From Chromatiales bacterium (GTDB taxonomy: Bacteria; Pseudomonadota; Gammaproteobacteria; Chromatiales; Chromatiaceae), in NCBI GenBank assembly GCA_022360905.1, contig JAKSBX010000210.1, forward strand, positions 1-64,000: a stretch of 64,000 bases of DNA, read 5' to 3'. The position numbers were made by a program, and so were the translations under genes. A model generated the notes under the pieces. The model was not told the origin of the DNA. It did no database searches and saw nothing but the letters and a program-made list of their open reading frames with translations. Of this stretch, positions 36,330 through 46,433 are shown piece by piece. Each line of letters begins with the position of its first letter. The first letter of the stretch is position 1.

Positions 36330-38050
36330 AATTCAGGCCCTACCACAACATGCAGTCGCCAGTGCTGCTCGTCCTCGACCCAGCCGGAAGCCACGTCAAA
36401 ACGAACCGGTCCAACCGGAGATTGCCAGCGCACACCCAACCCGGCCCCATAGGCTGTTTCCGAATCATAGACCCGATCATAGGCGTTACCCGCATCGACA
36501 AACAGGGCGCCACTCCATTTACCACTGATGTGGCGATCGATCTCCAGACTGCCCACGGCAAGATAGCGTCCCCCGATCACATCGTCCGCATCATCTTCAG
36601 GCCCCAGGTCCTGATAACCAAACCCCCGAATCGTGTTGTCGCCACCGGCAAAGAAGCGCTTGCTCGGCGGTAACTCAGGAAAATCTTCGGCCCAGGTTGC
36701 TCCCAACTCCACGCGACTCAGCAGGCGCCACACCCCATCACCCAGAGCGCGGATATCCTTTCCACTGGCATAGACTTGGAAATAGCTGGTGGATGACAAA
36801 ACAGCGTCCGAGGCCCCTTCGATACGGAAATTCAGGCGCTTGCCCTTTTCAATCCGCTGTTTTCTGTCACTCTTGACCCGCAGCCAATCCACGCTCGGCA
36901 CCAACAGTCTTGCTTTATCCTCCTGACTGCCGACCTGATAATCCTCACGGGTATACTCCAGCCCCAAGCTGCGCCGCCAGCCTCTATCCAGGCTCACTGA
37001 GTGGGTAAGATTGATTAGCGCCCGGTCCCCCTGATTGGTGTCAGTGTTGAAATGCTCATAGGAGGCCCCCAAACGCAGATAGTCCTCGGTGGGCCGCTCC
37101 AAAGGTATGACATATTCACTGCTTAGGCTGCTGAGCAGTTCTGAAACCTGAAACTCTGTACGCATTCTATGGCCCCGGCGGCCGATACGGCGGTTTTTCC
37201 AGTCCAGGGTCAGTCTCGGCCCTGTGTTAGTGGAATAACCCAGGCCGATCCGGTAGCGGTTTTTTTTGTTGGGCTTGAGATTGATATCCACCGGTACCCG
37301 ATCACCCTCCACCTGATCCCGGCGGCTAATCACTTCGACTCGTTTGAAATATTCGCTGTCGGTCAATTGTCCCTGTAAATTAAGCAGCGCCTCCTGACTG
37401 AACGGATCACCGCTATTGAAGGGTACGTAGCGGGCAAGAAACTCAGCATCCATCACATCCTGGTTGAATCGAACCTCACCGAAGCGCAACCGCATGCCGG
37501 TATCCAGGTGCAGATGGATGGTGGCCGTATCACTTTCCGTATCCACCAGAATCTTGTGCTGCAGATATTTTGCATCCAGGTAGCCCAGCTCTATGGTATC
37601 TGACAGCAAAGACTGCTTTGCCCCGTCATAAACACTTTGATCCAACACATCACCCGCTTTCAGGGGAAAATCCTTGTCCACTCGCGGATCTTCACTGCCT
37701 TCACCGAAAACCCGGAAGTCGACCTCGGTAATCTTCACGGCAGGGCCTGGCTGGACGCGATAAGTTGCATAGAATTTCTCTTCTCGCTGCTCCAGTTTGC
37801 CGGTGATGTTGGGTTTGAAATAGCCGAATGGCTTCAGCGCTTCTCTTATCTCCCCCTCCGCCTTGTCATGCAGAAGACGCAGCCTGGACTCATTCAGCGA
37901 AGCGCGGGACTTCTCCCGCTCGATTGAGAGATATACCAGTACATTGTCCCGTAGCTGCGACTCCAAACCCTTCACACTGACGGCCACCTCCAGGCCATAG
38001 AGGTTGACTGGGATCAACAGCAAGACCAGTATAAAAATCGAATTTCGCAT
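36326..38050 (-). CDS. tamA: TamA, outer-membrane Omp85-family assembly factor
   Basis: The 574-residue protein has a signal peptide (about 1-18), three POTRA domains (about 22-260) and a C-terminal 16-strand Omp85 barrel with the conserved GGDNTIRGFGYQDLGP (the VRGY/F element of the lid loop). The C-terminal beta strand ends in a Val-Val-Gly-Pro-Glu-Leu tail. It works with TamB in insertion of autotransporters and other outer-membrane proteins. Directly upstream of tamB with a four-base overlap. Confidence 0.93.
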   Translation of the reverse strand: MRNSIFILVLLLIPVNLYGLEVAVSVKGLESQLRDNVLVYLSIEREKSRASLNESRLRLLHDKAEGEIREALKPFGYFKPNITGKLEQREEKFYATYRVQPGPAVKITEVDFRVFGEGSEDPRVDKDFPLKAGDVLDQSVYDGAKQSLLSDTIELGYLDAKYLQHKILVDTESDTATIHLHLDTGMRLRFGEVRFNQDVMDAEFLARYVPFNSGDPFSQEALLNLQGQLTDSEYFKRVEVISRRDQVEGDRVPVDINLKPNKKNRYRIGLGYSTNTGPRLTLDWKNRRIGRRGHRMRTEFQVSELLSSLSSEYVIPLERPTEDYLRLGASYEHFNTDTNQGDRALINLTHSVSLDRGWRRSLGLEYTREDYQVGSQEDKARLLVPSVDWLRVKSDRKQRIEKGKRLNFRIEGASDAVLSSTSYFQVYASGKDIRALGDGVWRLLSRVELGATWAEDFPELPPSKRFFAGGDNTIRGFGYQDLGPEDDADDVIGGRYLAVGSLEIDRHISGKWSGALFVDAGNAYDRVYDSETAYGAGLGVRWQSPVGPVRFDVASGWVEDEQHWRLHVVVGPEL

Positions 38051-38506
38051 AGGGGTTGCAGAAGCACTGAGCGGAAATGCTTTAAGTCTTACCTTTGATT
38101 AAATAGTGAGTGTAATTGAGAAACCCGGCCCAGATCGACCTCAATCGAGCCAGCCGGCAGCCGGGTTAACTCTGCCAGACAGAGTAACCACAGCATATCA
38201 AATATCCATCGAAGACTTGACCGATTCTATCTCGACCCGACAAATATTCACAAAGAGCCGATTCAACCGACGGCCGATTGTTTCACCCTCAGCCACAATG
38301 AGCTTGCCCACGTTAAAGGCATGTATAAAGTCCTGAAAACAGACCAATGGAGCATCGAGTAAGCAGTAAGATGCTAATGCCGAGTAAGAGTTCCAGGGAG
38401 TTGAAGCTCCCTTAGATCAAGCGCCACTCCTTGAACCGCCAGTGATCGATCAAACAAGGCACCATAGCGGGAGCTGATTGGAGTCCCTGTACTTTACAGA
38501 ATTTGA
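38051..38506. other. Intergenic region between tamA and the fusion sensor gene
   Basis: About 450 bases with no convincing gene. A short AGGGAG/CTCCCT hairpin lies at 38395-38412 and could end transcription reading through from either side; it lacks a T-run. Confidence 0.45.
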
Positions 38507-41500
38507 TTAACCGCGTAACGGATCAGGCAGATCCGAACCGGATGAACGGCTATTACGACTATTTTCCCGCAGCAATAACTTGGTGGTCTCCGCTGCGGAT
38601 AGTGGCCGACCAAAATAGAAGCCCTGAGCATCATTACAACCTTCGGCTACCAGAAAACTCCTCTGCTCCTCGTTCTCTACACCTTCTGCCAGAACCTTCA
38701 GATTCAGGTTCTTGGCCATCGCAATAATGGCACGGGTAATGGCCACATCATCAGCATCACCTGGTACATCATGAATAAACGATCGATCGATTTTTAGTCT
38801 TGTTAGCGGAAATCGTTTCAGATAGGCCAGTGATGAGTAACCTGTACCAAAATCATCAACCGCCAGCTCCGCCCCCAAGTCACGCAACTGCTGAAGAATT
38901 GAAACCGAAGCTTCAGGGTCCTTCATCAAGAAACCTTCAGTCACCTCAAACTCCAACCACTCAGACCGGCATCCTGTATCATCCAATATTGTTTTGATTG
39001 TCGGTATAAGCTCGGCACTGCTTATCTGTTTTACCGATAGATTGACGGCCAACCGCTGCGGCGCTATTCCCTGCTCGTACCAGCTGGCCATCTGACTACA
39101 GGCAATCCGTAACACCTGCTCCCCCAGCGAAATAATCAGGCCGGTATCCTCCGCCAATGGAATAAATCTCGATGGGGAAACCATGCCCATGTCCGGGTGC
39201 GACCAACGCACCAGTGCCTCCACACCAATCAGACCACCCCCAGCTGTATCAAACTGAGGTTGGTAATAGACGACTAACTGATCCTCGGCCAACGCTCGCC
39301 GTAAACTTGATTCGAGAAAAATCCTTTCAAAGGCCTGCTCGGTCATATCAGCGGTATAGTATTGAAATGTATTTTTACCTTCGTCCTTGGCTTTATACAT
39401 GGCCGCATCCGCATTCCGCAGCAAGGTGTCCGCTGTTCGACCATCCTGAGGATAAACGCTGATACCGATACTTGCGGTAAGAAAGAATTGATGATTGTCC
39501 ATTTCAAATGGCAGTTCCAGAGAACGGATTATCTGCTGTGCCACAATAGCCGCATGCTGTGGTTTTATTAGACCCTCCGAGATAAAAGTGAATTCATCTC
39601 CTCCCAAGCGAGCCAACAGATCCTCTTCGCGTACACTTTGTGAAAATCGTTTGGCAGCCTCTTTCAACACCATATCACCAACCGCATGACCAAGGCTGTC
39701 ATTGATCTCCTTGAATCGATCCAGATCGACAAACAACACGGCAAGTTGCGAATTGCTACGTTTGGCTTTACTGATCGCCTGCTGCAGGCGCATCAGAAAC
39801 AAGGCCCTGTTGGGCAGATTCGTCAACGAATCGTGATGCGCAAGATGCTGCAGATTATCTTTTTGCTGCTTGACCTCATCCAGCAACTCAAGATGCTCAG
39901 TGATATCCCTCGCCACTTCGATAACCCCACGCAGTGTGCCATCACTGTTCAGCAGGGGCGAAGCGATCACTTCAACCCGCTTCAGTTCGCGACTGTTTGA
40001 TGAAAAAGGCCGGGTCAGTATTGCGCTGGCCTGACGTCCAGTTTCAAGCACCCGATGTACAGGACAATCCTGAGCATTTGAATGATCTGTCGGGTATGAG
40101 ACAAATGGCAGGTCAAAATAGTATTCTGGTTGTTCACCGTTAAAACCAAACCCCTTCAGTACCTGCTTGACACTCTTGTTCAGCAACTGAATCCGCAATT
40201 CAGTATCGATCACCATCACCGCATCTGTGATGTTATCGATAACAGTCTGCAAAAACTCACGTTCGCTATAAACCTGCATCTCCATATTGAGACGATCGGT
40301 TACATCATGGGTCAAGCCAAGGTGCTCGATAACCTCACCCTCGGAATCCATGATTGGTACCGCATGGGTTTCCAGCCAGGCATGTCTGCCCTTTAAGCCG
40401 GTAATACTGAAAGTCAAGGATGCACTCTGACCCTCGAAAACCAGTTGATTGATCTGTTCAAAGGCCTCTTTATAAGGCTCATCAATCAAATCAACAATAG
40501 TTTTCTTTGACAGTTGATCCAATGAATCCGCCTGAATCATCTCAAGCCCTTTGGGGTTGATACTGAGCAACTCCCCCTTTTTTCCGATGGTACTGACACA
40601 GGCCGGCTGTGAATTCACCAGACGTCGCAAATTCTGTTCTCCGGCTCGTAATTCACCCTCCAGTCTTTTACGCTCTGTAATGTCTTCCACAAAGGCAATT
40701 GAGGAGAACACACTACCATCTCTCTGTCTCAGGGTTACCGCACTGAAGTGGGTTGGTATGTTGTAGCCATCCTTGTGCTGCAGTTCAATGTCGTAACTGC
40801 GCCTTTCGACTTTACTTATCTTGTTAGTCTGCTCAATAAAAATCAGTTTGTTTGCCTCGTCGACAAACTCCATCGGGGTTTTCCCCTGCATCTCCTCTTT
40901 ACTGTAACCCAGCAACTCTTGTAAACGCTCATTGACATCCACCGTCTTGCGTTCAGGATCGATTACCCACATTCCCTCCGGGGCCGCATTAAATATTGTT
41001 CGATAACCACGCTCTTTTTCAATCAGTTCGGTAGTATGATGCCTGACCAATAGCTGCAACCTAACAATCACCAACAATAGCAGCAAACCAATGATCAACA
41101 ATCCACCAATCAAGACAGAAATATAGTGTTTATAACTCCAGCTTAACCAGTCAGGTATGGGTGATTTTGCCTGGTACAACAATCCATCGATACGACTGTT
41201 CTCGCCGAGAAAATTCAATTCGATGAAAATTTCATGAATCTGCTTCCAGCGCTCGGGATGCATGTAACCGATCTCAACAAACAGTGGCTGGATCAACTCA
41301 TTGGAGACATCGGCTTCATAGATAAGATGGTCACGGGACATACCCTGTGTATTGTATTTCTGTAATATCAGATCAACGATCTCATCCTGATGTGCCAACG
41401 CATAGGCCCAGCCCTTTAGCGTTGCCTTGCGAAAGTTTTCGACCTGATCCGGTTTATCACTGATCAGTTGCTCGGTTGTAACCAGTACATCGCCATAGAA

Positions 41501-42166
41501 ATCGATACCATAGTCCTTCGGCATGATATATCGGGGCACCACACCAGCCTGACCAAGCAGATAACCCTGGTCGGTCATATAGGCATTGAAAGCGTCGGTT
41601 TGCCCGGAAATCAACGAGTTCGCATCATAACTACTGGATAGACGGAGATAATCCTCGCTGCCGATCCCGCCCCTTTTCAGCATTGCATGGAGTGCAGCAT
41701 CCTGCGTACCACCGCCGATCATTACCCGCCGACCGAACAGATCGGGAACCCGGTGAATATCCGAATCCCCTCTAACCAGTAGTGCATAGGGACTGTGTTG
41801 ATAAATCGCTGCCAAGGCCACCACCGGGTAACCACTGGCACGCTTGATCAATGCGTTAGCTCCACTGACTGCAAAATCGGCCTCACCGCCAAGCATCACC
41901 TCAACCGGGGCACGTCCCTGATGCTCCCTGATTTCAACATCCAGCCCCACCTCTCTGTAGTAACCCTTCGCCTTGGCGGCATAATATCCGGCAAATTGAA
42001 ACTGATGCTTCCACTTCAGCTGCAGAACAACTGACTGATATCCACTTTTGGTCTGTTGCAAATTATTGGCTGACAGGACCGATCCACTCCAAACAAACGA
42101 TAGAAAAAGCAATAGAGTGATCAGTCTAGAAAACCAGGTCTGCCTATGGCCAGGAAGATTAATCAT
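38507..42166 (-). CDS. NMT1/THI5-like binding domain fused to PAS-GGDEF-EAL
   Basis: The 1219-residue protein has a signal peptide (about 10-32), a periplasmic SsuA/ThiY (NMT1/THI5-like) solute-binding domain (about 45-330: LKWKHQFQFAGYYAAKAKGY, RRVMIGGGTQDAAL, NAYMTDQGYLL), a membrane helix (about 350-375), three PAS domains (about 380-770), GGDEF (near 855) and EAL (IGVEALVRW near 983). Both c-di-GMP domains keep their signatures. The fold normally binds pyrimidine, thiamine-precursor or sulfonate ligands for import; here it is wired straight to c-di-GMP turnover. No transporter genes are nearby. Confidence 0.92.
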   Translation of the reverse strand: MINLPGHRQTWFSRLITLLLFLSFVWSGSVLSANNLQQTKSGYQSVVLQLKWKHQFQFAGYYAAKAKGYYREVGLDVEIREHQGRAPVEVMLGGEADFAVSGANALIKRASGYPVVALAAIYQHSPYALLVRGDSDIHRVPDLFGRRVMIGGGTQDAALHAMLKRGGIGSEDYLRLSSSYDANSLISGQTDAFNAYMTDQGYLLGQAGVVPRYIMPKDYGIDFYGDVLVTTEQLISDKPDQVENFRKATLKGWAYALAHQDEIVDLILQKYNTQGMSRDHLIYEADVSNELIQPLFVEIGYMHPERWKQIHEIFIELNFLGENSRIDGLLYQAKSPIPDWLSWSYKHYISVLIGGLLIIGLLLLLVIVRLQLLVRHHTTELIEKERGYRTIFNAAPEGMWVIDPERKTVDVNERLQELLGYSKEEMQGKTPMEFVDEANKLIFIEQTNKISKVERRSYDIELQHKDGYNIPTHFSAVTLRQRDGSVFSSIAFVEDITERKRLEGELRAGEQNLRRLVNSQPACVSTIGKKGELLSINPKGLEMIQADSLDQLSKKTIVDLIDEPYKEAFEQINQLVFEGQSASLTFSITGLKGRHAWLETHAVPIMDSEGEVIEHLGLTHDVTDRLNMEMQVYSEREFLQTVIDNITDAVMVIDTELRIQLLNKSVKQVLKGFGFNGEQPEYYFDLPFVSYPTDHSNAQDCPVHRVLETGRQASAILTRPFSSNSRELKRVEVIASPLLNSDGTLRGVIEVARDITEHLELLDEVKQQKDNLQHLAHHDSLTNLPNRALFLMRLQQAISKAKRSNSQLAVLFVDLDRFKEINDSLGHAVGDMVLKEAAKRFSQSVREEDLLARLGGDEFTFISEGLIKPQHAAIVAQQIIRSLELPFEMDNHQFFLTASIGISVYPQDGRTADTLLRNADAAMYKAKDEGKNTFQYYTADMTEQAFERIFLESSLRRALAEDQLVVYYQPQFDTAGGGLIGVEALVRWSHPDMGMVSPSRFIPLAEDTGLIISLGEQVLRIACSQMASWYEQGIAPQRLAVNLSVKQISSAELIPTIKTILDDTGCRSEWLEFEVTEGFLMKDPEASVSILQQLRDLGAELAVDDFGTGYSSLAYLKRFPLTRLKIDRSFIHDVPGDADDVAITRAIIAMAKNLNLKVLAEGVENEEQRSFLVAEGCNDAQGFYFGRPLSAAETTKLLLRENSRNSRSSGSDLPDPLRG

Positions 42167-42453
42167 AGATTCGAAAATTCTGAAGAAAACCAGGCCAATC
42201 AGGGCCTGTAACGATGAAAATGCCTATAAATAAAGTTATCGGCGGCGGTTGTTCACCCTTTAACAACAAAGGCTTAACCCTAACGGTACATGGGCGCCAC
42301 GAGAAACGATTCAGCCACGCTCATGGGGCCGGTTGACGCTGAGCATGACAGCGGGTAAATATGCTCCCGATGATATGGAGAATCAGACCTAACAGCCCCT
42401 AACTCAATGAAAACCATGCAAAACTACTGAAACAGGTGGATAGGGTATAGATC

Positions 42454-42930
42454 ATGAACAAGAAAACAGATCGACAGCTCAGCCCAGACCACACCTCACC
42501 ATACCCGGTCAGCCGACTTGCCCCGGCGTTCAACCTGGTGGATCTGGCAAAAGAGATTGAACAAGCGGATGAAATGCTGGCAAATCGAGCCGGGAGTCAA
42601 TTGAAAATAATCGCTGAACAGGTAAAGATATTACAACAACAGGCAAAGTCCATACTTGAACAAACGGCCCGCGACCAACAGATTCACCGGGCCCGATGCA
42701 ACTTCCAGAAGAAACCTGGTCAGGTCTACCACCTCTATCAGAACAGTCATGGGAATTCCCTACTCTCCATGCTCTCGCCAGACGACTGGCAAGGCAAACC
42801 GCCCTATCGTTTCATCGGCAGTTACCGGCTTGAGAGCGACCGCTCATGGACTCTCTACCAGGGTGATAATACAGAAGATAAAAATGACCACCTAAAAGCC
42901 ATTCATCAGCTTCTCAACGACCAACCGTGA
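42454..42930 (+). CDS. DUF2452 protein
   Basis: The 158-residue protein carries the DUF2452 signature: YPVSRLAPAFNLVDLAKEIE, the coiled IIAEQVKILQQQAKSILEQ and CNFQKKPGQVYHLYQ. It is soluble, with no signal peptide. Function is not known. The start codon follows a modest AGGTGGATAGGG-type sequence and the gene stands alone between minus-strand genes. Confidence 0.8.
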   Translation: MNKKTDRQLSPDHTSPYPVSRLAPAFNLVDLAKEIEQADEMLANRAGSQLKIIAEQVKILQQQAKSILEQTARDQQIHRARCNFQKKPGQVYHLYQNSHGNSLLSMLSPDDWQGKPPYRFIGSYRLESDRSWTLYQGDNTEDKNDHLKAIHQLLNDQP

Positions 42931-43055
42931 CCATTTTCTTCTAAGCATGGATCGAGCCCACCAAAGCCAGCCGGTAGTGAGTCCCTGAAATTAATGGCTA
43001 TCTTTATTCTGTTTGACAGGGGGCATCATTAACCCCCTGCACAGATGCTGGTGAT

Positions 43056-43556
43056 TCAAGAGCTCTTCTGACTGAACAACAACTTCATCAATGCACGGGG
43101 TTCACGATCGTTTGCGTTGGCGATTTCAAGGATCGTATCTGCGCTGTCTTCTACTTTGAGACCTGCCGCTTCCATTCGCGACACAACACTTTGAGGCGTC
43201 TCATTGAGCAATGGGGCAACTTCATCCACCGGTGAAGACTCAATACTCATGACGATATTCATCATCGGACTGGCGCCGGCCTCTGTAAGGGATAGAAAAA
43301 CAAAAGCGCTGCTGACCAGCGCCACGGACCCAACCAGGCTCAATGCCACGGGTTGGGCAAAATATTTTTTAAAGCCTCCCCAGTGATTGAGAACATGCAA
43401 ACCGATGGCTGCAGCAAACAGCAATCCGACCCACTCATGCGCCAGCTGTATCGGATTGTGGATACCAAAAAACATCAGCACACCGGAAATCGCCACGATC
43501 AGACCGGATCCGATAATCAATGGCGTTGACCATTTACGGGTATTCAGGTTATTCAT
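43056..43556 (-). CDS. DUF4405-like membrane protein
   Basis: The 166-residue protein has three hydrophobic helices in about residues 10-105 and two histidine-bearing motifs, QLAHEWVG and GLHVLNHWGGFKKYF, typical of the DUF4405 family, which resembles cytochrome b561-type diheme cores. Whether haem is bound here is not established. A soluble C-terminal tail of about 50 residues follows (NETPQSVVSRMEAAGLKVE). The ATG at 43556 is used because a longer frame would start upstream within the spacer hairpin region. It follows the small periplasmic protein gene and probably shares its transcript. Confidence 0.7.
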   Translation of the reverse strand: MNNLNTRKWSTPLIIGSGLIVAISGVLMFFGIHNPIQLAHEWVGLLFAAAIGLHVLNHWGGFKKYFAQPVALSLVGSVALVSSAFVFLSLTEAGASPMMNIVMSIESSPVDEVAPLLNETPQSVVSRMEAAGLKVEDSADTILEIANANDREPRALMKLLFSQKSS

Positions 43557-43581
43557 TATTGATAGACTCTCTATATCCTTG

Positions 43582-43599
43582 GCCCCGCCATGGCGGGGC
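43582..43599. repeat. Perfect 18-bp GC palindrome
   Basis: GCCCCGCCATGGCGGGGC lies between the 43766 gene and the DUF4405 gene, 26 bases upstream of the latter ATG. It may be an attenuator hairpin or operator. Confidence 0.4.
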
Positions 43600-43725
43600 A
43601 TCACATCATGATTTAATTCAGGCAAGCTCTGATTCATCCACCAGTGAGGCGGGTACTTTCCCAAACCTTGTACTCACCGGGATGGCGATTGGTAAATCAA
43701 CCAAAGACTCCTTAGATATTCCTTA

Positions 43726-43746
43726 GGGGTGGTGCAATACCACCCC
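43726..43746 (-). terminator. Hairpin after the small periplasmic gene
   Basis: GGGGTGGT and ACCACCCC form a perfect 8-bp stem with a 5-base loop, 20 bases downstream of the minus-strand stop at 43766. No T-run follows, so it may be an attenuator rather than a full stop. Confidence 0.5.
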
Positions 43747-43765
43747 GTACTGCTTAACAAAACGA

Positions 43766-44155
43766 TTAGCGTTTGAACCCACCACGCGGCAGACCATTGT
43801 CACGATCTACTTCAATTTGGCGAACCAGTGAATTATCCACGGTGAGGATATCCACCAGATAGGTATCCCCATCCTTCTCTGACACCTGGCCCACTTTCAA
43901 GCGATCGTTACCCCGCATGATCAGACGCGCGGAGACCAGCGTTTTTGCCTCTTCTGCGGTCAGATCCAGATCCCGATCCATCGCTGGCCCAAACTTGCCT
44001 TTACCCTGCATCATCCCGGGCGCTCCCATCATCTCACCACGATCACAATAACCTCTTTTACCCCCCCAGCCCGCATCCGCACTGGAAGCAAGAACAAACA
44101 GCCCTGATGTCGCAATTACTGCTGAAACGATGCTAACCTTTAAACCTTTTTTCAT
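43766..44155 (-). CDS. Small periplasmic protein, PepSY-like
   Basis: The 129-residue product has a clear signal peptide cleaved after SADA (about residue 28). The mature part starts Gly/Met-rich (GWGGKRGYCDRGEMMGAPGMM) and then has an alpha/beta segment (LDLTAEEAKTLVSARLIMR, DGDTYLVDILTVDNSL) resembling a single PepSY-type domain. Met/His-poor otherwise, so metal binding is unclear. The gene is divergent from an OmpR-type two-component operon, a common arrangement for targets or accessory sensors of such systems. A GAGGAT precedes the ATG. Confidence 0.65.
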   Translation of the reverse strand: MKKGLKVSIVSAVIATSGLFVLASSADAGWGGKRGYCDRGEMMGAPGMMQGKGKFGPAMDRDLDLTAEEAKTLVSARLIMRGNDRLKVGQVSEKDGDTYLVDILTVDNSLVRQIEVDRDNGLPRGGFKR

Positions 44156-44276
44156 ATCACTATCCTCATTGATTGGTTGCTTTGTCTTACTGACGACTGC
44201 TATTTAAGACCTTGCATGTGTCGCTCCCGTGCCAACAAACAACAGATTTGTAACAGCCAATGACAATCCGGGGATT

Positions 44277-44291
44277 TGACACAATCTGTCA
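44277..44291. promoter_or_regulatory. Short dyad in the divergent promoter region
   Basis: TGACA, five bases, TGTCA lies about 45 bases before the response-regulator ATG and within 125 bases of the divergent small-protein gene. A response-regulator site is possible; the dyad is short enough to be chance. Confidence 0.3.
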
Positions 44292-44335
44292 CAAACTTCC
44301 TTTCCGCCTGTCAACGCTTGCCTTAAACTGAGCAC

Positions 44336-45070
44336 ATGGATAGCCAACCCCACATTCTTGTTGTTGACGATCACCAGGAGATCCGCACCCTGCTGCAACG
44401 CTTTCTCACGGATCATGGATACCGCATCACCACCGCATCGAATGGTGTGGAGATGAAGAAACGCCTGCAGGACGCGGCCATTGACCTGATCGTGCTCGAT
44501 CTGATGATGCCCGGTGAAGATGGCCTGACCCTGTGCCGTAACCTGCGAGCCGAGTCGAACATCCCGGTAATCATGCTGACAGCCATGGGCGAAGAGACCG
44601 ACCGAATCATCGGCCTGGAGATGGGTGCTGACGACTATCTGGCAAAACCATTCAACCCCAGAGAGTTACTTGCTCGCATCAAGGCCGTGATGCGACGCAT
44701 GAGCACAATGCCCGAAGTCAGCCGGGAGGAGCTGCCACAACAATTGACTTTCCTAGGCTGGACGCTGCTGCCGGCATCCCGAGAACTGATCGATCCGCAA
44801 CAGACCCTGGTACCTTTGAGTACCGCTGAATTCACCCTGCTGATGGCTTTTGTCACCCGCCCTGGCCGGGTACTCTCGCGGGACCAGTTGCTCGATCTGG
44901 CGAGAGGACGTGAGGCCCGTGCTTTTGACCGGGCGATCGATACCCTGGTCAGTCGACTGCGACGTAAGCTGCGCGATCAACCCCGCAGCCCGCAGATCAT
45001 TAAAACCGTTCGTGGCGGCGGATATCTGTTTGCCGCCAAGGTAGAGAACAACAATGCGTCTCTGGCCTGA
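44336..45070 (+). CDS. OmpR/PhoB-family response regulator
   Basis: The 244-residue protein has a receiver domain (residues 1-120: acidic pair VVDDHQE, phospho-acceptor Asp in LIVLDLMMPGEDG, Lys in LAKPFNPRELL) and a winged-helix output domain (LSRDQLLDLARGREARAFDR, KTVRGGGYLF). It is paired by a 17-base overlap with the sensor kinase gene. Best guess for the operon target is the divergent small periplasmic protein gene and the DUF4405 gene behind it. Stimulus unknown. Confidence 0.92.
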   Translation: MDSQPHILVVDDHQEIRTLLQRFLTDHGYRITTASNGVEMKKRLQDAAIDLIVLDLMMPGEDGLTLCRNLRAESNIPVIMLTAMGEETDRIIGLEMGADDYLAKPFNPRELLARIKAVMRRMSTMPEVSREELPQQLTFLGWTLLPASRELIDPQQTLVPLSTAEFTLLMAFVTRPGRVLSRDQLLDLARGREARAFDRAIDTLVSRLRRKLRDQPRSPQIIKTVRGGGYLFAAKVENNNASLA

Positions 45071-46433
45071 CACCCTGGCGGGGCGTACCCTGGCGCTACT
45101 GGTAGGTGCAACGCTGCTGATGATGATCAGCAGTGCGATCCTGTTGCAGGACGAACGCAAAGCCCGCTTCGATGAGCATAATCTTCATCGCTATCTGCAA
45201 CGGGTGGCTACCCTGACCCGCCTGCTCAGTGATGCGACCGACCAGGAACGCAGCCGCATCATCCAACGGGGCACAGAAGAAGGTGAAAAGATCAGCCTGG
45301 ACGAAACACCCTGGGTAGATTCCCACCCAAGACACCCCATGGAAAAGAAGATTGCCCGCCACATAAGCCGTTCAACCGGCATCCGCGACCACTCGGCAAT
45401 CCGTGTCATGGTTGAACTCGATGGTCGCGGCAAATCCCGCCGCGATGAGGATCATTTCCGATTCCGTGCTGACAGGGGAATCAAAACAATCGATATATCG
45501 ATACTCCTTTGGGATGATCTATGGCTCAACTTCCGCACCCACCATTTCAAGGATGCACCGCCATGGGCCAACACTACCCTTCAGGGGCTATTGATACTGC
45601 TGGCACTGCTGGTTGTAATCGGCCTGTTGATTGCACGACGTATGGCCCGACCCATGGCTCAACTGGCCGATGCCGCCGAGCGTTTCGGCCTGGGTCAACC
45701 CCAATCCCCGATTCCGGAACGAGGCCCGCGGGAAGTTCGTCAAACCATCCACGCCTTCAACCTGATGCAGGAGCGGCTGCAGAAACAGATCAGCGATCGC
45801 TCACGAATGCTTGCGGCGGTATCCCATGATCTGAGAACCCCCATTACCACCCTGCGGCTCAGGGCTGAATATATCGAGGACCAGGAGATGCGGGAAAAGA
45901 CCCTGGCCACCCTCGCAGAGATGGAAGCGATCCTCTCCGACACCCTGAGTTTCGCCCGTGACGAGGCGGCGGATGAACAGGCACGTTCCACCGATCTCGC
46001 CGCACTCCTGCAAAGCCTGATCGACGATCATGCGGACCTGGGCGGTGATGCCGAGTATCAGGGACCGGAGCGATTCAACTTCATCTGCCGCCCCGTCTCG
46101 TTACGTCGAGCACTCAACAACCTGATTGATAACGCCTTGAAATATGGTGACGCCGTAGTTGCAACTCTCTCAGCCACACCGAACCGGGTAACAATCCGAA
46201 TTGATGACAGCGGCCCGGGTATCCCGGAGGATCAACTGGAAGCGGTATTGACACCTTTTTTCCGTCTCGAAGCTTCGCGCAACCGGGAAACCGGCGGAAC
46301 CGGACTGGGACTGGCCGTTGCCAACAGCATCGTCCTGGCTCATGGTGGCGAACTGTCATTGGCGAATCGCCCGGAGGGGGGGCTGCGGGTAACCCTGACG
46401 ATGACTCAGCCGGAAAAACAACACGGCGGCTAA
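45054..46433 (+). CDS. EnvZ-type sensor histidine kinase
   Basis: The 459-residue protein has two membrane helices (about 10-27 and 175-195) around a periplasmic domain of about 145 residues, a HAMP linker (RRMARPMAQLADAAERFG), a HisKA helix with the phospho-His in AAVSHDLRTPIT, and an ATPase domain (N box NLIDNALKYG, G1 DSGPGIP, G2 GGTGLGLAV). It is translationally coupled to the response regulator. The periplasmic domain is rich in charged residues (HPRHPMEKKIARHI), with no recognised fold. Confidence 0.9.
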   Translation: MRLWPDTLAGRTLALLVGATLLMMISSAILLQDERKARFDEHNLHRYLQRVATLTRLLSDATDQERSRIIQRGTEEGEKISLDETPWVDSHPRHPMEKKIARHISRSTGIRDHSAIRVMVELDGRGKSRRDEDHFRFRADRGIKTIDISILLWDDLWLNFRTHHFKDAPPWANTTLQGLLILLALLVVIGLLIARRMARPMAQLADAAERFGLGQPQSPIPERGPREVRQTIHAFNLMQERLQKQISDRSRMLAAVSHDLRTPITTLRLRAEYIEDQEMREKTLATLAEMEAILSDTLSFARDEAADEQARSTDLAALLQSLIDDHADLGGDAEYQGPERFNFICRPVSLRRALNNLIDNALKYGDAVVATLSATPNRVTIRIDDSGPGIPEDQLEAVLTPFFRLEASRNRETGGTGLGLAVANSIVLAHGGELSLANRPEGGLRVTLTMTQPEKQHGG

